DNA of 64,000 bases from Hericium rajendrae. Taxonomy: Eukaryota > Basidiomycota > Agaricomycetes > Russulales > Hericiaceae. Both the position numbers and the translations under genes were made by a program. The stretch spans positions 1,054,001-1,118,000 of the forward strand of contig CM065884.1 of assembly GCA_033439255.1 (NCBI GenBank), written 5' to 3'. The notes below the pieces were generated by a model. That model made no database searches and was not told the origin of the DNA. It worked only from the letters and a program-made list of their open reading frames with translations. Of the stretch, positions 12,345 through 22,554 are shown one piece after another. Positions within the stretch are counted from its first letter, which is position 1. Each line of letters begins with the position of its first letter.

Positions 12345-12660
12345 AGGAGATCTTCTCCATGCGTCTAGACTGATACATTCATTTAAGCCATCTGAAGCAT
12401 CTGAAGATCAGAAGAGCTCGGAGATCAAAAACTCAAAGCAATGGTAAAGGCAGAAGCAAACTCACCGGCGGTAGAGAAATTGATGTGATATGTCAGATAT
12501 AATTCCAAAACACAGCGCCTCACCATCAAGGCTATCGCCGAAGTAGGAACCGCGTATTCCGAAAGACTCCGTTCCAAACGGATTCCGAACTCCTGGAAAG
12601 TCAGCGTGTTGTCGATCCTATAACATAGTTGTAGACTGTGCTAAGACCTATTACCGTCGA
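12345..12660 (-). pseudogene. Third, truncated barrel-gene copy
   Basis: The 3' flank of the repeat unit is clear (12,352-12,470, including the shared AGCAAACTCACC word at the 3'UTR intron donor). Just beyond it, about 12,510-12,560, a diverged counterpart of the last exon can be aligned (ATCAAGGCTATCGCCGAAG-like against the exon 4 antisense of copy 2). Exons 1-3 are not recognisable. It is a decayed array member. Confidence 0.5.
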
Positions 12661-13401
12661 GCGAATGATTTACAACGTTGCTTATGGGCAGTTGAATCCA
12701 TATTGCTATGCGGTGCTGGAGCACCATGCAGATTTTCTGTGTTCCTCTACCCTAAGCCACCGCCCGCCCGAAAACGTTGAGTGACCTCGAGGAGAGGAGC
12801 ATTTGCCTTGAGTTGTGTTGTACTTGTAAGATTGCGACACAATTGTGCAACGTTGCTTAGATGCGTGACTGATATGGGCGGTTGTCTGTCGCCAGAGAGT
12901 TTCGCGTCAAGTCTTGCCAACCAGCGAGTACACCCTACGCATGGAATATGTGCTACGCTGGGATGTACCAATGTCGAACCCATGGTATAGCTCCCTGTAT
13001 GCGAAGAATCGATCCATAAACATCAGGACCTTTGCTCCAATTAAGCTTTTGGAGACACGTACTATGGGCAGCCATGTTGTCGTTCGTTTCAACATGTCAA
13101 ACTGCTATTTTGAGCTCATCAAGAATTTGAGCGAGCCGCGAGGCCAAGATAAAAGAAATGATGACCACGATGTCCACATCCCAAAGCTGAGAGCAAAAAA
13201 TAGCGAAATCTTGGGGATTCGAAGACTCACCACCTGGTCCAAACATACCTCTGAATTTGCTATCCAGAAAAACATGCTCAGATGAGAGAAGAGTTTCATA
13301 AGTTAACGAATGTATGCAATGATGAAAGCCTCCGCTGCAGGAAAAAAACGTCAGCCCTTCCTGCATAATGCAACGAGGAGAATCCCTACCACATGCAACC
13401 C
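12661..13401. other. Intergenic, no gene recognised
   Basis: The longest open stretch (12914-13285, plus) has no recognisable motif and unremarkable composition. This interval separates the barrel array from the 3' end of the Fmp25-like gene. Confidence 0.4.
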
Positions 13402-15495
13402 TTACGAGCAGATTCTCCAATAAATCATGCTGTTCCCATACCCCGCCACGGCAACCTGCTCGACCTCAGCATTCTTCTTCCAAACCTTCCCCTTCGGATC
13501 CTTCACCACATCCGCCTTCTTGTTCAGCAGCATGAGGCGATGCCCGTCCGGCCCCTCCATGATAGTCGGCACGGCGATGCTCGTGCGCTTGCCGTTACCT
13601 AGCTGGTAGTCGTAGTTCGTGCCCCAAACAACGACATCCCTGCCCCCTGCGCCAGGGCCGGAACGGCTTAGGGTGTCGAGCGTGAGTAGGACATGACCGT
13701 CCGACGAAATGGAGATGGCCTGCGGCGTAATTGGCTGCAGGCTTTGCGATTGTTCTGAGACTGCCCGTAGAGATAATCATCAATCAAGAAAGCTTTATGA
13801 GTGGACAAGTTGAGACAACGCACATTCTTCGAGACCACTGACGGCTTTCGTCCGAACGGGTACGCCTTGGGCACTCATGAACAGGGCGTTGCCAAGTCCT
13901 CCAAACTGACCGTTGCCGCAGGACAACACGTCGATGATCGGATTGGACGAACTGTTGGTACGCTCTACCGTGAAGAACGCGAGGTCTCCTCCAACGTTTA
14001 GGTCAATGCATTTGGTATTCATTCCGCCGGGAGTGGACCTCCAAAGCACGACTTCGGTCGGGATGCTAATCGTGTCGAGAACCACGTTTCCGCCGAGCCC
14101 GATTTGTCTATACAGTTTTGAGCTCGGAAACCCGTGAATTGTGGATGTGATAACAAGACTTACCCATGATCATTCGCACCCCATCCAAGCACTCTCCCGG
14201 TGTCCGTACGCACAAAGCTGCTTCGTCCTCCAGCAGCAGTCTGGTCTACTTTAACGCCCTTCAGCGTTGGGATCTCAAACAACTTATCGCAGAACCTGAT
14301 ATTCTTGTCGTCCACAGGTGTCAGATTCTTCGATACTGCAGGAATGGCTGTCATCGAAGACGACGATGATGGGCCTCGTGCAAACCGATTACTCTTCGCA
14401 TATGGATCAGCGACAGAATTCGGTACGAGTTCCACATTGAGCCGCCGAGCGTGGATCGGCGTAGTGGGATCGGGGATGTCGAACTTGCGGAGACCGAGTT
14501 GGCCATGGGTGTTTGCGTTCTTGTTTATGGGGTGTGCAAAAGTCCTACCGGACGACGTGAGCGCGAGGAGATGGTCCCTGCCTGCTGATATCGATACAAA
14601 CCTAGTGAAGATGGGGCGGGGGATAAGATAGGATTTAACGGGCGATAGATAGAGCATTTACTTTTCTCCCCAGGCCAGCTTGTTCGCAGGTATGATCTCA
14701 GTGAAATCAACAACCACGTCCTCTCCCCACATCCAGCCTGTACCCCACCACGGGCTGCTCGCCAGCGTCGGAGTGCCTGCGGGCAGCTTCTGCCTGTCCT
14801 CTTTCGACGAGAGAACATAGATATTTCCCGAAGCAGACAAGGCGAACACACGGGAATCCGTGAGTTGTATGCCGACGATATTCTAGAATGTAAGTGATAA
14901 CATGAAAGCCAGATAAGGTCGATGAAGAGGGCGACGTGCCTTGCCTTTGAGGGTTGGAACTGGACCCCTGCGTCTCGCGTCTGGCGAGCCGAAGAACCCG
15001 TCACCCCACTGGTACACGTCGCCTCTGGCATCTATGCAAGCGGCATGCGTAGCATGCAATGCCAGATCACGAAGCGCAACGTCCTCCAGATATGATGCGA
15101 CGGCCGGATTGCGGATTTGCTCCACGTCGCCGTCTAGCAGCAGGATATGTGCTCTGTTTCAGCGGTTGAGATTATGGAGGCAATATGTGAGAACTGCAAA
15201 TAACGTACTTATTGCTACCCCATACCAGTACCCTGAGCTTCCCATCCGCATCCTCTACCTCCTGAACGGCAGACCGCACTTGAGACGCCTTACTCGTCGG
15301 GTCGAGCGGCGGCGCGTCGTTGTAGATTGTGGACGAAGTCGCTAGAACAGAGCCGACCGCTACTGTAGAAGCAAGAAGTAATGTACCTCCCCCTATAGCA
15401 GTCCTGGGCAGAGCGCGCTTTAACACAGATCCTGATGCTTGTGAGCATGACCTCCGTAGATGCTGCTTCAACGAGCCGGCGCCGCGCTTGAACAT
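13402..15495 (-). CDS. FMP25: Fmp25-like mitochondrial RCC1-repeat protein
   Basis: The family member in yeast is a mitochondrial inner-membrane RCC1-like protein linked to assembly of the cytochrome bc1 complex. The start at 15495 gives a basic, acid-poor presequence (MFKRGAGSLKQHLRRSCSQA) followed by a hydrophobic segment near residues 35-53. RCC1-type blades then appear in order: LRVLVWGSNK, HATHAACIDARGDVYQWGDG, LTDSRVFALSASGNIYVLSS, FVSISAGRDHLLALTSSGR, GRSSFVRTDTGRVLGWGAND, VLSCGNGQFGGLGNA and finally VVVWGTNYDYQLGNGKR, the last being characteristic of this family. The stop is at 13402. At least five short introns are evident (near 15150-15210, 14880-14940, 14600-14660, 14085-14160 and 13780-13850). 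The exon frames join without indels. Identification rests on the C-terminal signature and overall order. Confidence 0.8.
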
Positions 15496-16120
15496 CGTGC
15501 AAAGCTGGACCTTTGGATTTACGAGAAGCACCAAATGATGGTAGACTTGACACGAGACAAGAGAGGGTGTCGCTCTGGTCAAGAGCGGCTACGCTTCCGC
15601 TCGACTCCCGCCCGGAGCACGACGCCGTCACGTGGCCTTTCAAAGTTTCCGTGAAAACCGTGGATTATGATTGGGCAATCCCAAATTCAAAGAATCAACA
15701 TCGCTACAATAGGTGCGGAAGGGAGATACGCAGATGCAACTGTCTAAGTAACACTCAGACACAGAAAAGATCCAGCAGGCCGTCCCGGTGGTTTGTCACC
15801 CTGATATCTGTGATCACGACACGACATAATGTCGTCTGACTTGCGCCTGACCTCAGACTCGGAGGAGGGGAGGAAATTCAAGACAGAAGAGATATCTGTC
15901 CTATGGTTACACTGGCACAGCAGGCGTGTCGAAAGTTGTCCCTTCGATAACCACAAGAACAGCGAGAAAGCACGCCGAAGTTCTCAGCCTAATTCGACAT
16001 GAACCCACCGGGAATTGAAGGACGATCATGGGTATTCTGCGATTAGTTTATGATACCTGTACTCGATACGATCATATGCGGCCGGGTTGGAGAGTGCCTG
16101 TCATCACGCCCTGCCAGCAG
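15496..16120. other. Intergenic: promoter of the Fmp25-like gene
   Basis: Upstream of the start at 15495 and downstream of the stop at 16121. No supported coding sequence; mixed composition. Confidence 0.5.
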
Positions 16121-16871
16121 CTATTCGAGGCTCTGGGGCGTCCTGGGTAAGATGCTCCCTCCATGAAGCCTTTCATAGAAATCGGTGTCAGACATGAAAG
16201 GCATATTAAAACGAACGGAATCACTCACCCTCATAGTCAGTTTCTCCTCGCCGTTTTCGTCAACAGAGTGGATGACACTCCCCTCTTCCACTGTCGGCGT
16301 ATTCACAAACCTCGCAACGCTTTCCAACTTATCAGGATCAATACCATGCTGATCCGCAAGCTTAGCTAGCTCATCTCGCGTCACAAGATACTTCCGCTGT
16401 TCAAGCAATTCGCTCAGCGATGCTGCAAGCAGGCGATTCCTGGGTGCATGGGATGAGGACGCCTGAACCTCAGAGTCCGCTCGCGTCTTAAATTGCCGCT
16501 GCACATTCTCCTGCTAGCAACACGAAGAACAAATCAACTGTAGCCCTACTATTGTCGTACTGAGTGACTCACCAGTTTCACGCTCTGCATGTGGTGATCA
16601 ACGCGTACTGGGCCAAGACGATCGAGATTGGCAAGAAATTGTGGGTCCTGAGCATCTCGGAGGATACCTACAGGGTAACACTGCATTATTATCATTATAT
16701 TGTCAGATACTAGACACACCCACCTTCATCCTTCGTCTCGGCGGCCAAAGGTCTCTGTGCGGCGTCATAAGGTCCCTCTGCTGGAGTTCGTGCACCCGCC
16801 CAAGGCGGCGCGGCCTTCGAGGTAACGCTTTTCGGTAGTTTCCGTGCTGCCTTTGATGTAGCAGAACCCAT
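16121..16871 (-). CDS. Conserved fungal protein, predicted N-myristoylated
   Basis: The start at 16871 gives MGSATSKAARKLPK, a textbook N-myristoylation context (Gly2, Ser6, basic residues after), so membrane attachment of the N-terminus is likely. Three exons are clear. The first ends in RPLAAETKDEG. The second, after a GTGGGT donor and TGTAG acceptor, gives ILRDAQDPQFLANLDRLGPV and VDHHMQSVKL. The third gives QENVQRQFKTRADSEV, a helical LLAASLSELLEQRKYLVTRD, DPDKLESVARFVNTPTV and a terminal DTDFYERLHGGSILPRTPQS. I recall similar RLGPVRVDHHMQ proteins across fungi but no assigned function. The frame is open upstream of this ATG for another 100 codons, but that part lacks the conserved character, so the myristoylation ATG is preferred. 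No frame changes are needed. Confidence 0.7.
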
Positions 16872-17538
16872 CGTGCGATTCGTGAATCTGGGGGAAAGTT
16901 GGTTTCGGCGTAGATGTCGACAAACGCCATTGTCGTGAATGGCGTGTAAGTAGTTCTCGACGTCATTTTCCCTGACGTAATCCACATGCCTCAGCAAAGT
17001 TGGCACCGACCATCCAATGTCGGTACATGTAAGTTTATCTCCAGTTACACCACAGCTACTGGCTCCGCATGGATTAGCTTCAAAAAGATTTGACGGAGGA
17101 GGAAGTGATCCTGCGTCGGTAGGTGCTTTCCGGACAAGGACGTTGAGCATTTCAAACAAAGCTTTGTTTGTAGCTGGCCTGTCTCGCACGTTGCCCTTGA
17201 AAACTTAGCTCCCGCTCATTGGCCCCAAATATTTTCTCGGGCGAATAGAAACATGAGAGAAACTTTCAGTGCCGCCCAGCCTGCCCTCAGCAGCCCCCAC
17301 CGTACCGTCGCTGCCATCGGTTTTTTCTCAGCGATTTCAGCGAAATATCACACTCTTCTCATATCACATTCTCCAGTCAGATCAGGTAAGTGGTCAAATT
17401 CGCTTATTTAACTTTGAGATCATCCGAAGCTGATGTTCGCTTCTCTTTACATACAGATATCACCAGGACGTGTCAATAGTCCAGTACTGTCGTCGAGCTG
17501 TCTCACCTAACAGCCACTTCCTCAAACGTTAGCTCAAG
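16872..17538. other. Bidirectional intergenic region with probable 5'UTR intron
   Basis: This lies between divergently transcribed genes starting at 16871 (minus) and 17539 (plus). A probable 5'UTR intron for the plus-strand gene runs 17386-17456, with a GTAAGT donor and a pyrimidine-rich ACAG acceptor. No other coding sequence is supported. Confidence 0.5.
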
Positions 17539-18298
17539 ATGCCCCGAATGGCCAACATGTATACGTTCCGCGTCGAGCTCGCTGAATCCTCCAACCCTGC
17601 GATCTATCGCATCTTCGCTCTCCCCGCGACAGCCACTTTCGAGCGTCTGCACTACGCTATCCAGTACAGCTTTGGCTGGCAGAACTGCCATCTCCACGAG
17701 TTCGTCTTCGAAGGGGCAGTCAATGGGCGTGGCGCCCTCGGATCTTCTCTCATGAATATCAGTCGAGTCGATTGGTTCGACGAGGTGGAAGACGGACCAC
17801 GAGTACGTTCTGAAAAGACCTTGAAGCTGAAGGACATTTGGGAGGAGGACGGGAAGCACCGTGCAAAGGTCGAGGTAAACGGCGAGATCAGTCCTCTTGG
17901 GTATACGTACGATTTCGGGGTGAGTGATCTTCGTTTGCGAGCACTTAAATGTACGCTCATATAACGTATAGGACTGTTGGGAGCACGAGATCATATTTCT
18001 GTTGTCTGAAGTTGCTCCGCGAACGGACTTCCAACTTCTGGAGGCCAGTGGTGTGGGGCCCCTCGATGACTGTCATGGTGTCTTCGCATGGAACGATATC
18101 AAAAAGACATTCAGCTTATCGCCCGACAATCTGACCCAAGGCCAGCAGGAATTGAAGGAGTGGTGTTATGGAGTTTCCTCTCTAGGCACCGCTTTCGATC
18201 CTGCTGCTGAGCCCGATGTCGACCAGCTGGACGATGCTGCACGCTTTCGCCAGCAGATTGCTGCATGGGAGGAAGCAGAGATGGAGGAGGATTTCTGA
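17539..18298 (+). CDS. pRiA4b Orf3-like domain protein, copy 1
   Basis: 235 residues from two exons (17539-17919 and 17972-18298). The domain, named from a plasmid ORF in Agrobacterium (also in IS1096 and transposon-borne proteins), is found in bacteria and fungi and has no established biochemical function. Motifs visible: MYTFRVELAESSNPAIYRIF, FERLHYAIQYSFGWQNCHLH, GYTYDFGDCWEHEIIFLL across the intron, and a C-terminal CHGVFAWNDIKKTF. The Y-DFGD-W-H core is the most conserved part of the family and the single intron cuts it after FG. A 5'UTR intron at 17386-17456 probably precedes the start. The next gene is a paralogue with the same length and intron position. Confidence 0.85.
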
Positions 18299-18813
18299 AC
18301 AATGCAGGTGATCGAAGAGGAGCTTCTTGCTGTTGCGGATACAAGAACTGTATGTCGACAGTCTCCTTCACATCGACAACAGGGCCTAACATTTTATTAA
18401 GATTATCTGCCATAACCTACCGCTATCTCAAGATCTTTCATGTAATCTCTTTTTCGTCACGGAAAATTAGAGGCACCCATTCCAGTATCCAACATCTCGA
18501 ATCTATGCAGTTGAGCGCTTTCCCCCGACTGAACCACCCGCTTATGTGCGGTGACGTCTATGACGTAGCGGAGTGTCTCCTAAGTAAAGCTTGATGCGTT
18601 GGTGTCGCTCCAACATTGTATTGCGATGAAGGGTGGACGACGTCATGTCATCTTCGGCAAGCTAACAAGGTTAATTGTGAAGGAAGCGTGGATGCACCAC
18701 TTGAGTCAACGCGGCACCATGGGCAGTAAGGTTCGGAGTCTCTAGGTATAAATGCCTCACTATCCCTCACGTCTTCGTCAAGCCCAAGCACTCCTTTCAG
18801 AACGACGACAACA
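18299..18813. other. Intergenic between the two pRiA4b-like genes
   Basis: 3' flank of copy 1 and promoter of copy 2; no coding sequence supported. The TATA-like site of copy 2 lies at 18747-18752. Confidence 0.5.
18747..18752 (+). promoter_or_regulatory. TATA-like element
   Basis: TATAAA stands 62 bp before the start codon of the second pRiA4b-like gene, in a GGTATAAATGCC context. Position and orientation fit a core promoter; its use is inferred. Confidence 0.5.
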
Positions 18814-19579
18814 ATGACGCGATACTTCACTTTCCGAGTCACTCTCGCTCATTCCTCCCACCCTCGCATCTCTCGCACCTTCATGCTTCCTGCGACGTCA
18901 ACGTTCGAGCGGCTGCACCACGCCATCCAGTTCTGCTTCGGATGGCAGAATGCCCATGTCCACGAATTCACTATCCCCCTCAAACGCCCTTCCATGTCAG
19001 ACGTGCTGATCCGTTTGGGACGACCGCAACCATTCGAACCCGACGAATCGCAGTGGGTCGGGCCACCGAAGACCATTGACGAGCGCATAATCGGTCTCAA
19101 TGCGATGTGGGATGAGCGCGGGACCTACCGCATCCCGGAGATAAGAGAAGCTGAGTTAAATCACGAACTTCGCCCTTTCCGCTACACGTACGACCTCGGG
19201 GTGAGTCTTCTCTTTTGCATTGACTGCAGTGCACGCTCAATGATGTCGGTGCCCGTAGGATTGCTGGGAACATGAGATCGTCGTCCTCTCTTCGAGCGAA
19301 GCTGATGTAGGCGACTTCCGACTTGTCCGAGGGAAGGGCCGCGCACCTCTCGAAGATAGCGGCGGCGTTTGGGGATGGAATGCTATTAAGGATGCCTTCG
19401 CCACGCCCGATCCCGACCCTGAGCAGCAGGACGGCATCGAGTGGTGCCGCCGCATCGCTCAGGAGGGTCCTGACTTCAACCCTGCGACCGAACCCGATTT
19501 TACGAGCTTGAACGCTCCCGGACTTTTTGAACAGCATGTGAACGACTGCCGTCGCGCTGAGGCAATCTACTACCAGTGA
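18814..19579 (+). CDS. pRiA4b Orf3-like domain protein, copy 2
   Basis: 235 residues from two exons (18814-19200 and 19259-19579), the same total as copy 1. Visible motifs are YFTFRVTLAHSSHPRISRTF, FERLHHAIQFCFGWQNAHVH and YTYDLG/DCWEHEIVVLSS with the intron again between G and D. A matching GVWGWNAIKDAF block follows near residue 180. The C-terminus diverges from copy 1 (AEAIYYQ end). The conserved intron and colinearity show tandem duplication; sequence divergence outside the core is considerable, so it is not recent. Function unknown, presumably like copy 1. Confidence 0.85.
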
Positions 19580-20183
19580 ATGCAGGGCTCGAGATAACAA
19601 TTGCACCGTATGTCTTCACCGAGCTACGTCTAGCTGACTTCTGATCAGCACGATCAGGTCTTTGACGACTTGTCGATACTGTATTTGTATTACTGCCTAT
19701 GCATCGAGCCGTATCGAGAACACTGGATTATGAGGGTCGTCACTCGCATCACCCGACGTCTCGTGAGCAATGCAGACTCCATTTCTCTTGGTGGTCACAG
19801 CACACGAGTATTCTCTATAAGTTCGTAAGAAGGATGTGACGGAAAGGACATGACATCGTGAACTTGTCGTTAATGGTATAGTAACGTGGTACCCGTAGCT
19901 CGAAAAGCCGTGGTTAATATAGACAAAATGAATTGAAAGATTGTAATTTCTACGAATTTCCATCAATACTTAGGCAAATGAGATCAATTTGCTAAGCTCA
20001 GACTTAAAAGCAGTACGAGAACATATTCAGACGGAGAAATGGCGAAACGAATGATGTAGGAGACACGTTTATCATAAGGTTGTGAGAACTCATCCGCGAC
20101 GTCTCCGCGACGGTTCTTATTTTTTAAGCAGCGAGCCACGATGCCATGTAAGACCACGTCACCGAGATGGCCGATAAGACTGC
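19580..20183. other. Intergenic, no gene recognised
   Basis: 3' flanks of convergent genes (plus gene ending 19579, minus gene ending 20184). AT-richer than its surroundings; no coding evidence. Confidence 0.5.
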
Positions 20184-21333
20184 TCAAGAGACACGACTCA
20201 TGTCGAGCACCAGAGTCAAGCAGAGGTGTCGATGCTCGTTGAGTTCACCTTCGCAGTGCAGAACCGAAACGGGTACTGAAGCTCGTTGATGGCCATGTGG
20301 GTTGTAGGAAACTCCTCCTGCTGCAGATGGGTAGACCGGTGCAGGATAGGGTGCCATGCTACTAGTCGATGCTGTAGGAGCACTGTTAGGGAAACAAAGT
20401 GCGCACGATGAGCTACCGAGGCAGCAAAAGTGTCGGGTTTGATAATTCGCGTCGACGCCAGCGGGCGGAAGCACCGTTTCGTGTGTCCAATTACGAACAG
20501 GCTATCGAAAACGAATCAGCATAATGTTCATTGCTAGCATATGCGAGAAACGAACGGGGTTATCGGGCATATTTCCATACGCATACTGTGTTGCTCCATT
20601 TTCCGAAAAAGAAAGGGACGACGCATGCGCCAGCGGAGGACCTTCTTCATACGATCTCAGCCCGGGTGCATAGGTATAAGGTCCTACGAAATGCGGCTGG
20701 TTATCATAGCCAGTAGGCGGAACATGCTCATCTTTCCGGAATGCTCCCATTTCGAGTGACATCCGTTCTGCCATGCCCAACTCCATCAAAGGTGCATGCA
20801 GATAGTGCTGTTCGGAGGCTGACCGAGACATTCCCGCCGCATCAGGTTGTTGGTAGTATGATGATGCATGATCGTAGTGTGGTGGTATAACGTCTTGGGT
20901 TGGCAGTGGTGGGATAAAGTTATTCAAACGGGGCGGGCCGTAATGCGGGTGGGACGGTGCATCATCATGCCGTCGTGGGGTACCATTATGTTGCGACAAT
21001 GCACTATAAGGAGCTTGTTCCTGCCACCCATGGGACTTTTCAATAACAGGAATGGGTAGTTGAGGTGATGTGTTATATCCATTGGTCCTTGCAAGGAACT
21101 GCATATCATTTCTTGAGTTTCGGAAGGTGTAGCCTGGATATGAAAAACATTAGGTAGTGAACCTTAAGATGCTGAAGGTTCTCGCCTTCTGAGTGGTTGG
21201 CATGATTAATCAAAACAGAACTGTTGCCCTCTCCTTCAAAGAAGGCTGCAAGGCATAAATCATCAGCAAGAACTGCAAGCAGAATTGCATACTCACATTG
21301 TGGGCAGGATACATGCAAGAAATGGCAAGGGAA
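20184..21333 (-). CDS. Unrecognised His/Pro/Tyr-rich protein, model uncertain
   Basis: The best-supported exon runs about 21,110 to 20,515 and encodes a disordered His/Pro/Tyr/Gln-rich chain (MQFLARTNGYNTSP, then PPLPTQDVIPPHYDHASSYY). A second exon ends at 20184 after SSMAPYPAPVYPSAAGGVSY and CEGELNEHRHLCLTLVLD. Upstream, pieces reading CPQ (before a GTGAGT at about 21,297) and FFEGEGNSSVLINHANH (about 21,160-21,240) look like earlier exons, but the frames around 21,110-21,170 and the true start are not resolved. Composition resembles transcription-factor activation regions; no DNA-binding domain is visible here. It may extend further upstream. Confidence 0.35.
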
Positions 21334-22554
21334 AAGGATGGCAAGAAACTGTCAAAAAGATGAGGAAGGAAAAGAAGCCCGGTGGGAGAAATTCGATTAT
21401 TTATGTTAGCCCACTTGAGGGCAGTTTGAGCTTTCCCATGCTACCAGGGTCGCCCCCAATCCATGGAAGCGATAAACAACGGCATTACAGGATTATCCGA
21501 CCCAAATCTCTGCTGATCGCCGCTGTCAAAAAGGATCATCGCAAACAAGTATCTCCTTCGAGCCGAGTCAAATTGCAGCCCGTCCGTCAGGGTAACAGGT
21601 TCGGAAATTGCATGCTCGTGCAGAACGCCTGCTCAAGAGGACCGCTAAAGAAATCAGACGATGTACAGAGGAGCAGGTAAAACCCAACATGAACGACGGC
21701 GCAGAAACCTCTCGGAGCGGAACATTAATTTGGATTTCTGCGGCAAGGTCCCGATTTGGAGCAGCACAACGTTATTTCGGCCGTGTGCCAGTCCGGTTCT
21801 GTTTCGCGTATAGTGTTGTTGGCAGAATCCTGGATTTGTGTGTAGCGAGGCAATTCTCGCTCGGACACTCCACCACCGCAGACTTGGGAGCGGTGAGAAG
21901 GCCAATGAATATGGGGTTGGCCGAGAGTTGATGCCCGCCCTCGATGCTCATATGGATGGAGGACAGTACGAAATATTTGAACCGAACAATAAAAAACCAA
22001 ATCAAGTCTTAATAGTGCCCATAGGCCAAAAAACATGCGTTCAAGCAATTGCCAAGTTTTGCCGCATTTGCCAGGTTCTGCCAGAGCCGAATTTGGTGGA
22101 CGCTGCCGGCAAAATGGCAGTTCGGCCGTCCGGAGGTTTTGCCCCCAACACTATTCGCGTAGGAAGACAGCCGAGGGCGTAGGGTTTGCGTCTGCAGCAC
22201 ATTGCCGTGAATAGATCGAGTGGATGGTCCATCAAGACACTACTGCCCGAATCGTCGGGTCGATGAATGGGCCAGACGTAGTCTATCCCTGCACGATATT
22301 CTTTAGCTAATTGTCCAAAAGAACGTGCGCGCAATACTATCGGATAACTTTCCCGGAAGGGTCCTTCCAGCTTGACAGTGCTCCGTAAGGCCTCGTTGTC
22401 CAATCGAGTCGTCCGCTTAAACTGTATTTGAGTTTAATCTGCTCAAAAAAAATCATAGGATAGAAGAAATGCTGAGGATAGTCACCCATTTGTAACCCTG
22501 CTCATCGCAGTTTACCCGATTTGTACATTACATCATCACGTTCGACTTTTAGCG

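Larger units (their letters stand above)
10000..12660 (-). repeat. Tandem segmental array, about 1.18-kb units
   Basis: Corresponding 3'-flank words ('tattcatgc…ctagcccgat' and variants) recur at about 10,005, 11,177 and 12,352, giving a period near 1.175 kb. Each full unit holds the 3' flank with an apparent 3'UTR intron, a four-exon barrel gene and its upstream region. Units 1 and 2 carry intact genes; unit 3 keeps only the 3' flank and a degraded last exon. Divergence between units is moderate in introns and flanks and low in exons, as expected of an old tandem duplication under coding constraint. Confidence 0.75.

Noticed and set aside
16710-17189. In-frame N-terminal extension of about 100 codons before MGSATSK
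   Set aside because: Composition is unlike the conserved part, and the internal ATG has an ideal myristoylation context; the extension is probably chance openness.
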